A stretch of 64,000 nt of DNA, from assembly GCF_011420305.2 (NCBI RefSeq), contig NZ_CP061769.1, forward strand, positions 3,273,001 to 3,337,000, in the 5' to 3' direction. The DNA comes from Nocardioides ochotonae (GTDB lineage Bacteria; Actinomycetota; Actinomycetes; Propionibacteriales; Nocardioidaceae). Within the stretch, counting starts at the first letter, position 1. The number at the start of each line of letters is the position of its first letter. Below the pieces are notes generated by a model. The model was not told the origin of the DNA and ran no database searches. It saw only the letters and a program-made list of their open reading frames with translations. Below, piece by piece: positions 9,097-17,632 of the stretch. The position numbers and the translations under genes are program-made.

Positions 9097-10486
9097 TCCT
9101 GAGACGCTCCATGACTTTCCCGGCCCTGTCCGGGATGTCGTTGTTGCCACACAGCCACCGGCCGGCAGTGATGCTGTATGTCAGACGCGCCTCTTCGTTG
9201 TATGCCCGCGTTGAGCTCAGGTCGATCCCAATGATGCCCTTGAACTTCACGCCAGCCGAGTACGTGTAGGAGTTCGCGCCGGCGAGTTCCCGGTGCCAAT
9301 TACCATCGCTGGTGAATCTCACGCACTTGCCCCAATCGGGACGGGTCACGCCACTGGTGTTCTCGCCAGCCTTACCGGTATAGCCCGTCGGCCTCCAGTA
9401 GACGACGTCGGGTTCGTCGCAGGGCTTCTGGGTGAAGTAGGAGAACACCTTCGTGTACTCCACGCCGACCCGGTAGCTACGGGCGTACGTCTTCATAGTC
9501 CAGTCGAACCCCGAGCTGCGAGAGGTGGTCGCTGCCCCGGAGGTCCCGAAGTCCCAACCGGATCCTGCGGTAGCAGCCGCCACTCCGAAGCTTGCGACGA
9601 ACGAGTCCGTCGACTTCACCCTGTGGGCCATCCGGGACCCATCGCCGCCGATGGGATAGCCGGTACCGATCGTGGCCGTCCGCTTACGCGTCCGACCGGT
9701 GTAGGCGCCGTAGCAGACCACCTGGTCCGGAGTGCCAGCCACGGCCCGCTCGGGGACGCTGACCGGATCGCCAAGACCGTCGTCTCCTGTCCCATCGGTC
9801 TCGTCGTCAACGAGCGTGGACCCGTCCCCCACCTCAGCCACGTCGAGAGCTACTGGTTCTTGATCTTCCGCAGCCTGGGTGCTGAGCATGGCGATGTCCT
9901 CACCGATGGAGAACGGCTGAACCTTCGCACTGCGGAGAGCCTTCGATGTCACGGCCACGGTGGGTGCAAGCGGGTCTACCCACTGCATCGTCCCATCGCT
10001 GGCGAGGACGGCCCGCACCGAGCCTGTGCCCGCGCCCTGAGCATTTCCCGCCTGGTCGAACGTGACGACTTGAAGAGTCGCTAAGCCGTCCTCGGTGAGG
10101 GTGTTGTCCGGCAGCGTCTCGGGAGCGATGTGCACTGAGTAGGTGTCACCGTCCACGGTGATGCTCGAGTCCGGCAACCAGTGGATCGGCGCCGCGGCCT
10201 TGGACCCGCCCATGACTTCCCGGTCGACGTACACCGCGACACGGTCGACGCCGGAGTCCGGAAGACTCCCGGCGATAGCGAGGGGCGCCGCATCTACGGC
10301 CCCTGCTTGCGGAACGAGAGAGACGAAGCTCCCGACCAGAGCAGCGACCGCAGCCGCCGCCAAAGAAGTCTGCAATCGTGTGTTTGCGGGCGTGAACCAT
10401 GGTCCATCACATCCATTTATGTTATGGAAATCTCTCTCCGAGAAGTATTGATTTGTAGGTTCACACCGGACGTGGGCCTTCGTCAT
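9089..10486 (-). CDS. Unknown secreted protein; start and N-terminal frame uncertain
   Basis: The maximal open frame is given (465 residues); the true start is unclear. A signal-peptide core (QTSLAAAAVAALVGSFV, ending PQAGA) begins near 10375, where only a TTG start is in frame. An ATG at 10400 in another frame encodes MVHARKHT, an ideal basic signal-peptide N-region, so one extra base near 10378-10382 may have split the gene. The C-terminal half (from about residue 250) has aromatic, cysteine-bearing segments (RPDWGKCVRF, GVKFKGIIGIDLSSTRAY, RWLCGNNDIPD) like a family of exported actinobacterial proteins of unknown function that I recall but cannot name. It overlaps the lipoprotein gene downstream. 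The leader is AT-rich compared with its neighbours. Confidence 0.65.
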   Translation of the reverse strand: MTKAHVRCEPTNQYFSERDFHNINGCDGPWFTPANTRLQTSLAAAAVAALVGSFVSLVPQAGAVDAAPLAIAGSLPDSGVDRVAVYVDREVMGGSKAAAPIHWLPDSSITVDGDTYSVHIAPETLPDNTLTEDGLATLQVVTFDQAGNAQGAGTGSVRAVLASDGTMQWVDPLAPTVAVTSKALRSAKVQPFSIGEDIAMLSTQAAEDQEPVALDVAEVGDGSTLVDDETDGTGDDGLGDPVSVPERAVAGTPDQVVCYGAYTGRTRKRTATIGTGYPIGGDGSRMAHRVKSTDSFVASFGVAAATAGSGWDFGTSGAATTSRSSGFDWTMKTYARSYRVGVEYTKVFSYFTQKPCDEPDVVYWRPTGYTGKAGENTSGVTRPDWGKCVRFTSDGNWHRELAGANSYTYSAGVKFKGIIGIDLSSTRAYNEEARLTYSITAGRWLCGNNDIPDRAGKVMERLRNA

Positions 10487-10643
10487 ACGCTGATCCGGGT
10501 ATTCAGCCAGCTACCCAACTCGGTCGTTTCGTCCCCAGCGGCGTGCGGCGTGCGCCGAACAAGTCGGAGGGGGATCAGTAGACGCGGATTCTTCGAGCCC
10601 GTCAATGGCGGTGCCACGTGCTCGACTTCCGCCGCTGGGCGCA

Positions 10644-11135
10644 TCAGGGCCGGACGAACACCTCGCCGGCGTCGCCGCGCAGGCGCCACCGCCCGCCGCT
10701 GATCGCGTCGGACGCAACGAGCCTGCAAGCCGAGACCGACGCGGTCCCGCCTTGGTACAGCTCAGGACCATTGATCCAGTCGTCGTCCGCTCCAGGGCAC
10801 CAGTACTCCTGACCGTCGACCACCGGGAACGACGTGTAGACGACGCCGTTGCCACCGACGAACGCGAGGTTGAGGCCCAAGACGGGCTCCTCACTTCCCA
10901 GCGCGGCACGCGTGGACGTCATCGGTACCAATACGAAGGTGTGCCCCGCGGGGGCGGGCTCGTCCCCGACGATGTCAGGGGCGGTGATGCCTACCTGGGC
11001 GGGGTCAAGGCGGATCTGCCAGCCGTTGAACTTGAACGTCGTGCCGGCGGCGTACGGCGCAGCCCATGAGCCGGGCTTCGCCACCACCACGACCCACCAA
11101 GGACATCTACACCGCCTTGGGGGCAGTCGACACAC
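10644..11135 (-). pseudogene. DUF4352 domain protein, probably N-terminally truncated
   Basis: The frame from about 11070 downwards encodes a DUF4352-like (immunoprotective extracellular) domain: YAAGTTFKFNGWQIRLDPAQ, then AGHTFVLVPM, then GGTASVSACRLV and GGRWRLRG near the end. Such proteins normally carry an N-terminal signal or membrane anchor before this domain. Here the domain starts almost at once, preceded only by an atypical run ending PWWVVVVAKPG. The tyrosine integrase begins 171 bases away on the other strand. A truncation linked to an integration event is a reasonable reading, but a short intact protein cannot be excluded. The start at 11135 (GTG) is nominal. Confidence 0.5.
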
Positions 11136-11306
11136 GCCCCGAGGACGGCGTCGTACCTATCGCTGCGGAGTTCGCCGGCCCGACAGGCCCTCCGAACTGC
11201 CCGCACCTCCTCGCCGCACCCACGCCCGTCGCAGCGCCGGCGGGGGTTGCCTGCCTCGGTTCGGCGTTGACGGTCGGGCGAAACAACCGACCCAAGGAGC
11301 GTCCAC

Positions 11307-12446
11307 GTGAGCAGCAGTCCGGGGTTCCCGATGCCTGAGGGCGTCAGCCGGCGCGGCGACTCCTGGCGGGCGCGCTACCGCAACCCCGAGACGGGTCGCC
11401 AGCACGAACGATCCTTCGACAAGCAGGTCGACGCCGTGCGGTGGCGCCGCCAGCAGCTCGACGCCCTGGACCGGGGCCGCTGGGTCGACCCGGAGGCCGG
11501 CAAGGTCTCCTTCCTGGCCTACTTCGAGGCCTGGGGGCGCGACCAGCTGTGGACCGACGGGACCCGCAAGGCGATGTCGCTGGCCGCCCAGTCCACGACC
11601 TTCGCGGAGCTGGACCTGCGCCTGATCCGGCCCAGCCACGTCGAGGCGTGGGTGAAGTCGATGACCGTGCCCACCGCCACCCGGGCGCGTCCGCTCACTC
11701 CGGGCACGGTCAAGACCCGGTTCGTCAATGTCCGGACCGTGTTCCGCGCGGCGGTGCGCGACGGCATGATCGCCGTCGACCCGACCGGCCAGGTCCGTCT
11801 CCCCCGGCTGCGCAAGCGGGAGGCGGCGATGACGATCCCCACCCCCAAGGTCGTCCGGGCGATCCTCGAGGCCTCAGCGCCGCGCTTCCGCGCCTTCGTG
11901 GGGTTGTGTGCGTTCGCCGGCCTGCGGCTCGGTGAGGCGACCGCCCTGCAGGTCGGCGACGTCGACTTCCTGCGCCGCCAGGTGCACGTGCGACGGCAGG
12001 TCCAGCGCCTCGACGGCGCGGTCGAGATCCGGCTGCCGAAGTACAACTCCGAGCGCACCGTCCACGTCCCCGACGCGCTGCTGGAGATGCTCTCCGAGCA
12101 CGTCGCGCTGGGGCTGGCCTACGACTGGCTGTTCGCCGAGGTCGAGGACGTCCCGCCGCACCAGAACACCGTCGGCTACCGGTGGCGCACCACCCTGGAA
12201 CGGGCCGGGGTTGCGGGTGTCCGCCTGCACGACCTGCGGCACTTCTACGCCTCCGGGCTGATCGCCGCGGGCTGCGACGTGGTGGCCGTGCAGCGCGCTC
12301 TCGGGCACGCGAAGTCGACCACCACACTGACCACCTACGCCCACCTGTGGCCCTCTGCAGAGGACCGCGTGAGGGACGCCGCGGCGTACCTGTTCAGCGA
12401 AGTCGCTGGTTCTGGTGAGGGCACAGTGAGGGCAGAGCGGCCCTGA
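11307..12446 (+). CDS. Tyrosine recombinase/integrase
   Basis: A 379-residue phage-type integrase that would catalyse site-specific recombination. Residues about 15-55 form an AP2-like arm-binding domain (RARYRNPETGRQHERSF), about 65-160 the core-binding domain, and about 175-365 the catalytic domain. Catalytic residues are visible: Arg in GLRLGEA, H-x-x-R in LHDLRHF, His in LGHAKS and Tyr in TYAHL. The GTG at 11307 has AAGGAG eight bases upstream. The enzyme appears intact, yet no excisionase, replication gene or att repeat is recognisable nearby, so it is either a solitary remnant or the end of a degraded element covering about 8.4-12.45 kb. Confidence 0.9.
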   Translation: MSSSPGFPMPEGVSRRGDSWRARYRNPETGRQHERSFDKQVDAVRWRRQQLDALDRGRWVDPEAGKVSFLAYFEAWGRDQLWTDGTRKAMSLAAQSTTFAELDLRLIRPSHVEAWVKSMTVPTATRARPLTPGTVKTRFVNVRTVFRAAVRDGMIAVDPTGQVRLPRLRKREAAMTIPTPKVVRAILEASAPRFRAFVGLCAFAGLRLGEATALQVGDVDFLRRQVHVRRQVQRLDGAVEIRLPKYNSERTVHVPDALLEMLSEHVALGLAYDWLFAEVEDVPPHQNTVGYRWRTTLERAGVAGVRLHDLRHFYASGLIAAGCDVVAVQRALGHAKSTTTLTTYAHLWPSAEDRVRDAAAYLFSEVAGSGEGTVRAERP

Positions 12447-12488
12447 AAACCGTGCAAACCGCCTCTGACCTGGGCAGACAGTGATCGG

Positions 12489-13562
12489 TCAGACGTTGAA
12501 GCGGAACTCCACCACGTCACCGTCGGCCATGACGTAGTCCTTGCCCTCCATGCGGACCTTGCCGGCCTCCTTGGCCTTGGCCATGGTGCCCGCGGCGACG
12601 AGGTCGTCGAAGGAGACGATCTCGGCCTTGATGAAGCCCTTCTGGAAGTCGGTGTGGATGACACCGGCCGCCTCGGGCGCGGTGGCGCCCTTCTTGATCG
12701 TCCAGGCGCGCGTCTCCTTGGGCCCGGCGGTCAGGTAGGTCTGCAGGCCGAGGGTGTCGAAGCCGACGCGGGCCAGCACCTCCAGGCCGGGCTCGGTGAC
12801 GCCGGCCTCGGCGAGGAACTCGGTGGCCTCCTCGTCGTCGAGCTCGATCAGCTCGGACTCGAACTTCGCGTCCAGGAAGATCGCCTCGGCGGGCGCGACC
12901 AGCTCGCGCATCTTCGCCTTGAGGTCCTCGTCGCCGAGCTCGTCGGCGTCGCAGTTGAAGACGTAGATGAACGGCTTGGCCGTCAGCAGGGAGAGCTCGC
13001 GCAGCAGCTCGCGGTCGATCGAGGTGGCGATGATCGGCGTACCGGCCTCGAGCGCCTCCTTGGCCTCCTTGGCGGCCTCGAGGTTCGCGACCAGGTCCTT
13101 GACCTTGCGCGACTCCTTCTCCAGGCGGGTGATCGACTTCTCGACAGTCTCCAGGTCGGCCAGGATCAGCTCGGTCTGGATCGTGGAGATGTCGTTGCCC
13201 GGGTTGACCTCGCCGCCGACATGGGTGACGTCGTCGTCGCGGAAGACGCGGGTGACCTGGCAGATCGCCGAGGACTCACGGATGTGGGCCAGGAACTTGT
13301 TGCCCAGACCCTCGCCCTGTGAGGCGCCGCGCACGATGCCGGCGATGTCGACGAACTCGACCGTCGCCGGGAGGATCTTCTCGGATCCGAAGATCTCGGC
13401 GAGCTTGGCCAGCCGCGCGTCGGGCACCCCCACGACACCGACGTTGGGCTCGATCGTCGCGAACGGGTAGTTCGCCGCGAGGACGTCGTTCTTGGTGAGC
13501 GCGTTGAAGAGGGTGGACTTGCCCGCGTTGGGGAGACCGACGATTCCGATGGTGAGAGCCAC
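12489..13562 (-). CDS. ychF: Redox-regulated ATPase YchF (Obg-like)
   Basis: A 357-residue P-loop ATPase of the OBG/HflX group, associated with ribosomes and stress responses. The N-terminal domain has Walker A GLPNAGKS and the DIAGIVRGASQGEGLGN motif. A coiled-coil stretch covers about 130-200, and the C-terminal TGS domain ends DYVMADGDVVEFRFNV. Length is typical. The GTG start at 13562 is preceded by TAGACT eight bases away rather than by a Shine-Dalgarno, so the mRNA may be leaderless. It is the first clearly core gene beyond the integrase. Confidence 0.96.
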   Translation of the reverse strand: MALTIGIVGLPNAGKSTLFNALTKNDVLAANYPFATIEPNVGVVGVPDARLAKLAEIFGSEKILPATVEFVDIAGIVRGASQGEGLGNKFLAHIRESSAICQVTRVFRDDDVTHVGGEVNPGNDISTIQTELILADLETVEKSITRLEKESRKVKDLVANLEAAKEAKEALEAGTPIIATSIDRELLRELSLLTAKPFIYVFNCDADELGDEDLKAKMRELVAPAEAIFLDAKFESELIELDDEEATEFLAEAGVTEPGLEVLARVGFDTLGLQTYLTAGPKETRAWTIKKGATAPEAAGVIHTDFQKGFIKAEIVSFDDLVAAGTMAKAKEAGKVRMEGKDYVMADGDVVEFRFNV

Positions 13563-13570
13563 GGGCCGCG

Positions 13571-13576
13571 AGTCTA
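13571..13576 (-). promoter_or_regulatory. -10-like hexamer TAGACT before ychF
   Basis: TAGACT ends 8 bases before the GTG start and no Shine-Dalgarno is present, which fits a leaderless transcript. Confidence 0.5.
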
Positions 13577-14338
13577 CGGGCGTGCGGCGATGCCTTCCGA
13601 ATCGTGCAGGTCCTCGAGACCCGTCACGTCGTCCTCATGGCTGCCCCGGGCGTGCCGCGCGGTCAGCCACAGGCTCTCGGCGAGGTAGACCGCCGGGTAG
13701 ACCAGCGACACCAGCACCAGCGACACCGGCGGGTCGGGCATCTGCCAGGTGATCAGCGCGAACACCACGAGCCACGCCGACGCCAGGGTCATGTTCAGCC
13801 CCCACAGCGTCGCGGTGCGCGAGGGGTAGACGTACTTCACCGGCACGAAGCTCAAGACCGCCAGCACCATCAGCAGCAGCGTCGTCATGGCGACGTCGAG
13901 GTCGAGCACGAGCACGTAGAAGGCGACGATGTTCCAGTACGACGGGAAGCCGAGGAAGAAGTGGTCGTCGGTCTTCGCGTCGCTGCGGCAGAACTGGTAG
14001 CTCGCCGCCACGAGCGGGATGACGGCCACCACCGCGCCGCCCACCCCGTCGGGGAGCCGACCGGTCGACCACAGCAGCGCCATCGGTGCGAAGGCGTAGG
14101 TCAGGTAGTCGACGATGTTGTCCAGCAGCGCCCCGTCGATCTGGGGCACCACCTCCTTGACCCGGAAGCGGCGCGCGAGGAAGCCGTCGGTGCCGTCGAT
14201 GACCATCGCGACCAGGAACAGCCAGAGGACCGCGGTGACCTCGCCCTCGTAGGACAGGTGGACCATCAGCAGGGCCAGGACGACCCCGGTCGCGGTGTAG
14301 GCGTGGACCGCCCAGCCGGCAAGTGTGTTCACGGGCAT
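13574..14338 (-). CDS. pcs: Phosphatidylcholine synthase family CDP-alcohol phosphatidyltransferase
   Basis: A 254-residue integral membrane enzyme with about eight hydrophobic segments. It carries the variant CDP-alcohol motif D-G-x2-A-R-x12-G-x3-D-x3-D (from DGFLAR to DNIVD), whose 12-residue spacer is characteristic of Pcs, not of PgsA or PssA. The segments DAKTDDHFFLGFPSYWN and DYLTYAFAPMALLW also recall Pcs. Pcs condenses CDP-diacylglycerol with choline to give phosphatidylcholine, so choline must be taken up. The start at 14338 overlaps the SDR stop by one base (TGATG), implying translational coupling; a longer frame upstream only shadows the SDR gene. Substrate assignment is by motif. 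Confidence 0.8.
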   Translation of the reverse strand: MPVNTLAGWAVHAYTATGVVLALLMVHLSYEGEVTAVLWLFLVAMVIDGTDGFLARRFRVKEVVPQIDGALLDNIVDYLTYAFAPMALLWSTGRLPDGVGGAVVAVIPLVAASYQFCRSDAKTDDHFFLGFPSYWNIVAFYVLVLDLDVAMTTLLLMVLAVLSFVPVKYVYPSRTATLWGLNMTLASAWLVVFALITWQMPDPPVSLVLVSLVYPAVYLAESLWLTARHARGSHEDDVTGLEDLHDSEGIAARP

Positions 14339-15168
14339 CAGTCTCCACGCACGGTGACGTCCAGCGACATCCGGCGGTTGCGGCGCAGGTCGCCGCGCAC
14401 CAGCGAGCGCACTCCGCGCCCGATGACGCGGCGCGGCGTCAGGTCCTCGTAGTCGCCTCGGCGCTGGCCGGTCACCAGCTCCAGCACCGGTCGGGCCGCG
14501 ACCTCCGGGGCCTGGCCCCACAGGCCGACGACCACGGGCAGCGCCCGCACCCGCTTCTCCATGCCCGGCATCACGGTGACGTGGCGCAGCATCGCGGTGC
14601 GGACCAGGCCGGGGTCGAAGCCGTGGACCTGTACGCCGGTGCCGGCCACCTCCTGGCGCACGGCCCGGGTGAACATCCGGTTCCACGCCTTCGACGCGGC
14701 GTAGGCGTTCTGCAGCGGCACCGGCTTGGCCGACCCCTTGCCCCAGACGTTGACGACCTGGCCGCTCCCCTGCGCCAGCATCGTCTGCACGGCGGTGCGG
14801 GTGCCGTGGAAGACGCCGCGCACGTTGGCGTCGAGGACCCGCTCGAAGTCGGTGGGGTCCAGCAGGTGGGTGGGGCCGTAGGGGCTGCCCGTGCCGGCGT
14901 TGTTGATCCAGATGTCCAGACCGCCCAGCATGATCGCCACGTCCCGCAGCGCCTCGACCTGCGCGAGGTCGGCGACGTCGGTGTCGCGGCCCTCCGCGCG
15001 GATCCCGCTGCGGCGCAGCTCTGCGACGGCCTGCTCGACGCCGTCGCCGGGAAGCGCACCGATGACGATGCTCGCCCCGGCCTCCCCGAGCGCTTGCGCG
15101 ATGGCGCGGCCGAGACCACGGCTCCCGCCGGTGACGACGGCCACCTGGCCGTTGAGCGGTGCGTCCAT
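14338..15168 (-). CDS. SDR family oxidoreductase, coupled to pcs
   Basis: A 276-residue classical short-chain dehydrogenase. The Rossmann motif TGGSRGLG is near residue 14, NNAG near 89, and the active site Y-x-x-x-K in YAASK near 158, with Ser in the NVWGKGS strand. The C-terminal 60 residues are basic (RRNRR) and extend beyond the usual fold. It is the first gene of a two-gene unit with pcs, which starts in its stop codon. A good AGGAGG lies seven bases before the ATG at 15168. The substrate is unknown; a role in lipid head-group or acyl metabolism is only suggested by coupling to pcs. Confidence 0.85.
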   Translation of the reverse strand: MDAPLNGQVAVVTGGSRGLGRAIAQALGEAGASIVIGALPGDGVEQAVAELRRSGIRAEGRDTDVADLAQVEALRDVAIMLGGLDIWINNAGTGSPYGPTHLLDPTDFERVLDANVRGVFHGTRTAVQTMLAQGSGQVVNVWGKGSAKPVPLQNAYAASKAWNRMFTRAVRQEVAGTGVQVHGFDPGLVRTAMLRHVTVMPGMEKRVRALPVVVGLWGQAPEVAARPVLELVTGQRRGDYEDLTPRRVIGRGVRSLVRGDLRRNRRMSLDVTVRGD

Positions 15169-15230
15169 TCCCGGACCTCCTGGAGTCGAGCTGCGTGTGG
15201 TCCGAGGACAGGGCCGTAAGGCTAGCGGCT

Positions 15231-15236
15231 TAGGCT
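15231..15236 (+). promoter_or_regulatory. -10-like hexamer TAGGCT before xth
   Basis: TAGGCT ends 6 bases before the GTG start at 15243 with no Shine-Dalgarno between; a leaderless promoter is likely. Confidence 0.5.
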
Positions 15237-15242
15237 TCCGGC

Positions 15243-16019
15243 GTGCGCCTCGCGACCTGGAACGTCAACTCCCTCCGCTCCCGCATCGACCGTGTCGAGG
15301 CCTTCCTCGAGCGCCACGACGTCGACGTCCTCGCGCTCCAGGAGACCAAGGCCAAGGTCGACCAGCTGCCGCTGATGGGCCTGCAGGCCCGCGGCTACGA
15401 GGTCGCCGCCGCCGGCACCAGCCAATGGAACGGCGTGGCGATCATCAGCCGCGTCGGCCTCGAGGACGTGCAGGTCGGCTTCGAGGGCATGCCCGGGTAC
15501 GGCGACCCGGTCGCCCCGGAGGCCCGCGCGATCGGCGCGACGTGCGGCGGCGTACGCGTGTGGAGCCTGTACGTCCCCAACGGCCGCAAGCCCGACGACC
15601 CGCACTACGTCTACAAGCTGGACTGGCTGGCGCGGCTGCGCGAGGCGGCCCTGGAGTGGCGTGACGGCGACACCGCGCTGGTCGGCGACTGGAACATCGC
15701 CCCGCTCGATGAGGACGTGTTCGACATCAAGCAGTTCGCGCGGTCCACGCACGTCACCCCGCCGGAGCGCGCGGCGTTCCAGCGCTTCATCGACGACGGC
15801 TACGTCGACGTCGTACGACCGCACACGCCGGGCCCGGAGGTCTACACCTACTGGGACTACTTCCGCCAGCGCTTCGAGCGCAACCGCGGCCTGCGCATCG
15901 ACTTCGTGCTCGGCTCGCCCTCGCTGGCGAAGCGGGTCACCCACGCCTTCATCGACCGCGAGGAGCGCGCCGGCACCGGCGCCTCCGACCACGCCCCGGT
16001 CGTCGTCGACCTCGACTGA
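15243..16019 (+). CDS. xth: Exodeoxyribonuclease III
   Basis: A 258-residue enzyme of the exonuclease III/AP endonuclease family used in base-excision repair. Visible active-site segments: ATWNVNSLRSR at the start, LQETKAK (metal-binding Glu near 34), GDWNIAP near 148, and GLRIDFVLGS then SDHAPVVVD at the end. Length is normal. It stands alone but lies next to rmuC on the same strand, 67 bases away. The start is GTG, preceded by a -10-like hexamer. Confidence 0.95.
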   Translation: MRLATWNVNSLRSRIDRVEAFLERHDVDVLALQETKAKVDQLPLMGLQARGYEVAAAGTSQWNGVAIISRVGLEDVQVGFEGMPGYGDPVAPEARAIGATCGGVRVWSLYVPNGRKPDDPHYVYKLDWLARLREAALEWRDGDTALVGDWNIAPLDEDVFDIKQFARSTHVTPPERAAFQRFIDDGYVDVVRPHTPGPEVYTYWDYFRQRFERNRGLRIDFVLGSPSLAKRVTHAFIDREERAGTGASDHAPVVVDLD

Positions 16020-16086
16020 GGCCGCCCTACGGCGCCATGGGCGCCGACTCGGCGAGGTTGTCGGTGGGGGCGGCCATGCTGGGGCC

Positions 16087-17151
16087 ATGCAGACGGTGAC
16101 GATCTTCCTGGCGCTGGCCCTCGGACTGGGTCTCGGCGTGCTCCTCGGGGTGCTCTGGGCGCGCTCGCGCCCCGCGCACGTCGAGGCGCTGGGGCAGGGC
16201 ATGGTCGACCAGGCCGAGGTGATGCAGGGCCTCGACCGGCTCAGCGACCAGATGCAGGCCCTCGAGCACGCCCGCGCGGTGTGGCAGGGACAGTTCGCCC
16301 AGCAGGTCGACGACATGCGCCACACCACCGACACCCTGCGCCAGGAGACCCGCACCCTGTCCACGGCGCTGCGCAAGCCGCAGGTGCGCGGCCGGTGGGG
16401 CGAGATGCACCTGCGCCGGGCCGTCGAGCTGGCCGGGCTCGTCGATCGCTGCGACTTCTCCGAGCAGGTGCGCCTCGAGGACGGCGCGCTGCGCCCCGAC
16501 CTCGTCGTCCAGCTCGTCGGGGGCCGTCAGGTGGTCGTCGACGCCAAGGTCCCGCTCGACGCCTACCTCGACGCCACCGGCTCCAGCGACGACGAGGAGC
16601 GCGCGGCCCACCTGCTGCGCCACGCCCGCCAGCTGCGCACCCACGTCGACGCCCTCTCCGCGAAGGCCTACTGGCGCTCGCTGCCCCAGACCCCGGAGTT
16701 CGTGGTGCTGTTCGTGCCAGCCGAGTCGTTCCTCGCCGCCGCGCTCGAGACCGACAACTCCCTGCTCGAGCACGCCGCGACCCGCCAGATCGTGCTGGCC
16801 ACGCCGACGACGCTGATCGCGCTGCTGCGCACCGTGGCGCAGGGCTGGACCCACGAGGCGATCGCCGAGCAGGCCCGCGAGATCCACCAGCTCGGTCGCG
16901 AGCTGCACGCCCGCCTCGGCACCATGAGCGGCCACCTCGACGCGGTCGGGCGCTCCCTCAACGCCGCAGTCGGGCACTACAACTCCACCGTCGCCTCGAT
17001 GGAGTCGCGGGTGCTGGTCGCGGCCCGCCGCTTCTCCGACCTCTCGGTCACCGACGACGAGCTGCCCGGCCCCCGCACCGTCGAGCTGCGCGCGGTTCCC
17101 CGGCGCGCCGCGGGCGAGTCGGACGCCGAGGACCCTACGGTGGCGCTGTAG
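16087..17151 (+). CDS. rmuC: DNA recombination protein RmuC
   Basis: A 354-residue RmuC family protein, thought to limit DNA rearrangements at inverted repeats through its nuclease-like core. An N-terminal membrane helix (about 3-24) is followed by a coiled coil (about 25-95). Next comes the RmuC domain, with [43 protein letters not shown] and ATPTTLIALLRTVAQGW. The start at 16087 was chosen because it begins the membrane helix; the longer frame shadows xth. CATGCT lies 6 bases before the ATG and could be a weak leaderless -10. Confidence 0.93.
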   Translation: MQTVTIFLALALGLGLGVLLGVLWARSRPAHVEALGQGMVDQAEVMQGLDRLSDQMQALEHARAVWQGQFAQQVDDMRHTTDTLRQETRTLSTALRKPQVRGRWGEMHLRRAVELAGLVDRCDFSEQVRLEDGALRPDLVVQLVGGRQVVVDAKVPLDAYLDATGSSDDEERAAHLLRHARQLRTHVDALSAKAYWRSLPQTPEFVVLFVPAESFLAAALETDNSLLEHAATRQIVLATPTTLIALLRTVAQGWTHEAIAEQAREIHQLGRELHARLGTMSGHLDAVGRSLNAAVGHYNSTVASMESRVLVAARRFSDLSVTDDELPGPRTVELRAVPRRAAGESDAEDPTVAL

Positions 17152-17179
17152 CGACCAGGCCAGCATCGAGGAGGTGCGC

Positions 17180-17632
17180 GTGAGCCGTCCCCGGACCCTG
17201 TGGGAGCAGGGCAACGATCCCGGCCTGCAAGTCGCCGCCCTCGCCGTCGCGATCACCCTCAGCGCCGTCGTGCTCGAGCTGCGCATCGGAGGCGACGTCG
17301 CCTGGTTCACCGACGTCGTGTTCGTCTCCGCCTGCGTGGCCGCCGCGCTGCTGGTGCGGATGGCCGACTTCTTCACCGTCGGGGTGCTGCCGCCGCTGCT
17401 GATGCTCGGCGTCTTCGCGATGCTCGCGACCACCACCCGGGAGACGATCGCGCACCCCGAGGACGGGTTCGTCCAGGCGGTCGTGACCGGGCTGTCCGGG
17501 CACAGCCTCGCCCTGGTGGTCGGCTACGCCCTGGCCCTCGGCGTGCTCGCCATCCGGCACCGGGTCCAGGTGCAGGGCAAGCCCCTGATCAGCCCTCGAA
17601 GCGCGACGGATCGCCCGCACCACGGCGGATGA
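17180..17632 (+). CDS. DUF6542 small membrane protein
   Basis: A 150-residue protein with four predicted membrane helices (about 13-35, 42-58, 65-85 and 105-125), matching the DUF6542 family seen beside ispH and xseA in actinobacteria. Function is unknown. GTG at 17180 is preferred over GTG at 17174 because AGGAGG then has a 5-base spacing. Its last 44 bases overlap the convergent YciO-type gene, so its hydrophilic tail ([12 protein letters not shown]) is encoded opposite the tail of that protein. Confidence 0.75.
   Translation: MSRPRTLWEQGNDPGLQVAALAVAITLSAVVLELRIGGDVAWFTDVVFVSACVAAALLVRMADFFTVGVLPPLLMLGVFAMLATTTRETIAHPEDGFVQAVVTGLSGHSLALVVGYALALGVLAIRHRVQVQGKPLISPRSATDRPHHGG

Noticed and set aside
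11136..11306. Integrase attachment site
   Set aside because: No direct repeat or tRNA end recognised on either side of the integrase.
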